From AC-50 sp035640455 (GTDB lineage: Bacteria > Actinomycetota > Thermoleophilia > Gaiellales > Gaiellaceae), in the NCBI GenBank assembly GCA_035640455.1, contig DASQWB010000026.1, forward strand, positions 1 through 64,000: a stretch of 64,000 nt of DNA, in the 5' to 3' direction. Both the position numbers and the translations under genes were made by a program. Below are positions 63,489 through 64,000 of this stretch, piece after piece. The notes below the pieces were generated by a model. That model was not told the origin of the DNA, did not search any database, and saw only the letters and a program-made list of their open reading frames with translations. Every line of letters begins with the position of its first letter. Within the stretch, counting starts at the first letter, position 1.

Positions 63489-64000
63489 GGAGCTGCGCGG
63501 CCTCGCCGAGGATTACCTGCGCGACCTGGCTCTGACTCCCGAGCTCGGGGCGCTCGAGGAGTCCGTTCGTTACGCGCTCGAGTCGGGCAAGCGCGTCCGG
63601 GCCGTCATCTGCCTCGCGACGGCCGAGGCTGCCGGGGCCGAGCCCGAGACGGCGCTCCCGGCCGCGGCCTCGCTCGAGCTCGTGCACGCGTTCTCGCTCG
63701 TCCACGACGACCTGCCGGCTCTGGACGACGACCGAGAGCGGCGCGGCCGGGCGAGCACCTGGGCCCGCTACGGCGAGGCCGTCGGGATCCTCGCGGGCGA
63801 CGCGCTGCTCGCGGAAGCCTTCCGGCTCGCGCTCTCGTACGCCTCGCCAGCGGTGGCGCGCGAGCTCGCTCAGGCCACGCTCGGGATGATCGGCGGCCAG
63901 TACCTGGACATCACGGACACGGCTCCGGACGAGGCGACGCTCCACCGCCTGAAGACCGGCTGCCTCTTCGCCGCGTCGGTCGGGCTGGGGTTGTGGGTCG
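63475..64000 (+). CDS. ispA: Short-chain polyprenyl diphosphate synthase, cut by right window edge
   Basis: 175 residues visible. First Asp-rich motif LVHAFSLVHDDLPALDDDRE (DDxxxxD, the form with two extra residues typical of bacterial farnesyl/geranyl synthases), GKRVRAV for IPP binding, TWARYGEAVGILAGDALL, and GGQYLDI near the edge; second DDxxD lies outside. Makes GPP/FPP for isoprenoids. GTG 63475 has GGAGG at good spacing; ATG 63469 is also possible. Confidence 0.9.
   Translation, partial: MRNPEELRGLAEDYLRDLALTPELGALEESVRYALESGKRVRAVICLATAEAAGAEPETALPAAASLELVHAFSLVHDDLPALDDDRERRGRASTWARYGEAVGILAGDALLAEAFRLALSYASPAVARELAQATLGMIGGQYLDITDTAPDEATLHRLKTGCLFAASVGLGLWV

Overview
The window is chromosomal DNA of a high-GC actinobacterium-like bacterium. 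Gene families, many GTG starts, dense ATGA/GTGA/TGATG stop-start overlaps, an actinobacterial-type RsbW-like/SigB-SigF-type cassette and a gram-positive-like order aroE-aroC-aroKB-aroQ-pepQ-efp-biotin enzyme-accC-asp23-nusB-ispA suggest the class Thermoleophilia (Gaiellales/Solirubrobacterales). This placement is inferred from gene content and order; no rRNA is present.

Layout. 1-4751 (minus): Tad/Flp pilus locus, with two Flp pilins, an intrinsic terminator, TadE and TadG pseudopilins, CpaB, CpaE and the start of CpaF (cut by the window edge). 5102-9327: exported M15-like peptidase, DUF192 protein, flavin disulfide reductase and a formamidase/cyclase-like hydrolase. 9510-12993 (minus): translationally coupled carbohydrate operon (glucose dehydrogenase, acetyltransferase, GH15 glucosidase). 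13037-14779: ECF sigma factor, soluble zinc anti-sigma factor, AraC regulator and VOC protein. 14776-20682: antiporter, lipoprotein, MFS transporter, dehydrogenase, cNMP-binding protein, nucleotidyltransferase. 20819-22050: small exported protein, integrase remnant, zinc-ribbon gene and tRNA-Gln, probably an eroded integration site. 22072-28830 (minus): HD-like protein, secreted protein, heterodimeric ABC exporter, uracil-DNA glycosylase, methyltransferase. 28851-34485: histidine utilisation operon ftcD-hutH-orf-hutU-hutI, which would convert histidine to glutamate by the tetrahydrofolate route. 34495-41572: membrane protein, cupin, MBL hydrolase, hisS-aspS, a coiled-coil protein, a double-psi barrel protein and a TIM-barrel hydrolase-like protein. 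41611-41766: a candidate structured RNA. 41893-48779: mnmA with an extra N-terminal domain, DUF948, anti-sigma kinase, sigma factor, alaS, ruvX, mltG. 48776-49241: decayed genes. 49304-64000: shikimate cluster, efp, a carboxyltransferase-like/biotin-carrier fusion, accC, asp23, nusB and the start of ispA.

Most notable observations. (i) A carboxyltransferase-biotin carrier fusion aligns with the transcarboxylase 5S fold but has lost all four expected metal ligands. (ii) Its 3' end is duplicated with an identical peptide but mostly different codons. (iii) A cytochrome c lipoprotein is fused to a Cys/His-rich domain I cannot assign. (iv) A perfect palindromic repeat occurs three times, two copies being followed by a 25-nt tandem duplication. 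(v) About twenty genes carry a TAnnnT element 6-8 nt before the start codon, implying widespread leaderless transcription; two divergent gene pairs share one palindromic -10 element. (vi) MnmA carries an IscU-like N-terminal extension, and a stand-alone IF3 C-domain-like protein sits two genes upstream of efp. Several genes contain single-base frameshifts, which may be real decay or assembly error; raw reads would decide.

All assignments come from reading the sequence; no database search was run.
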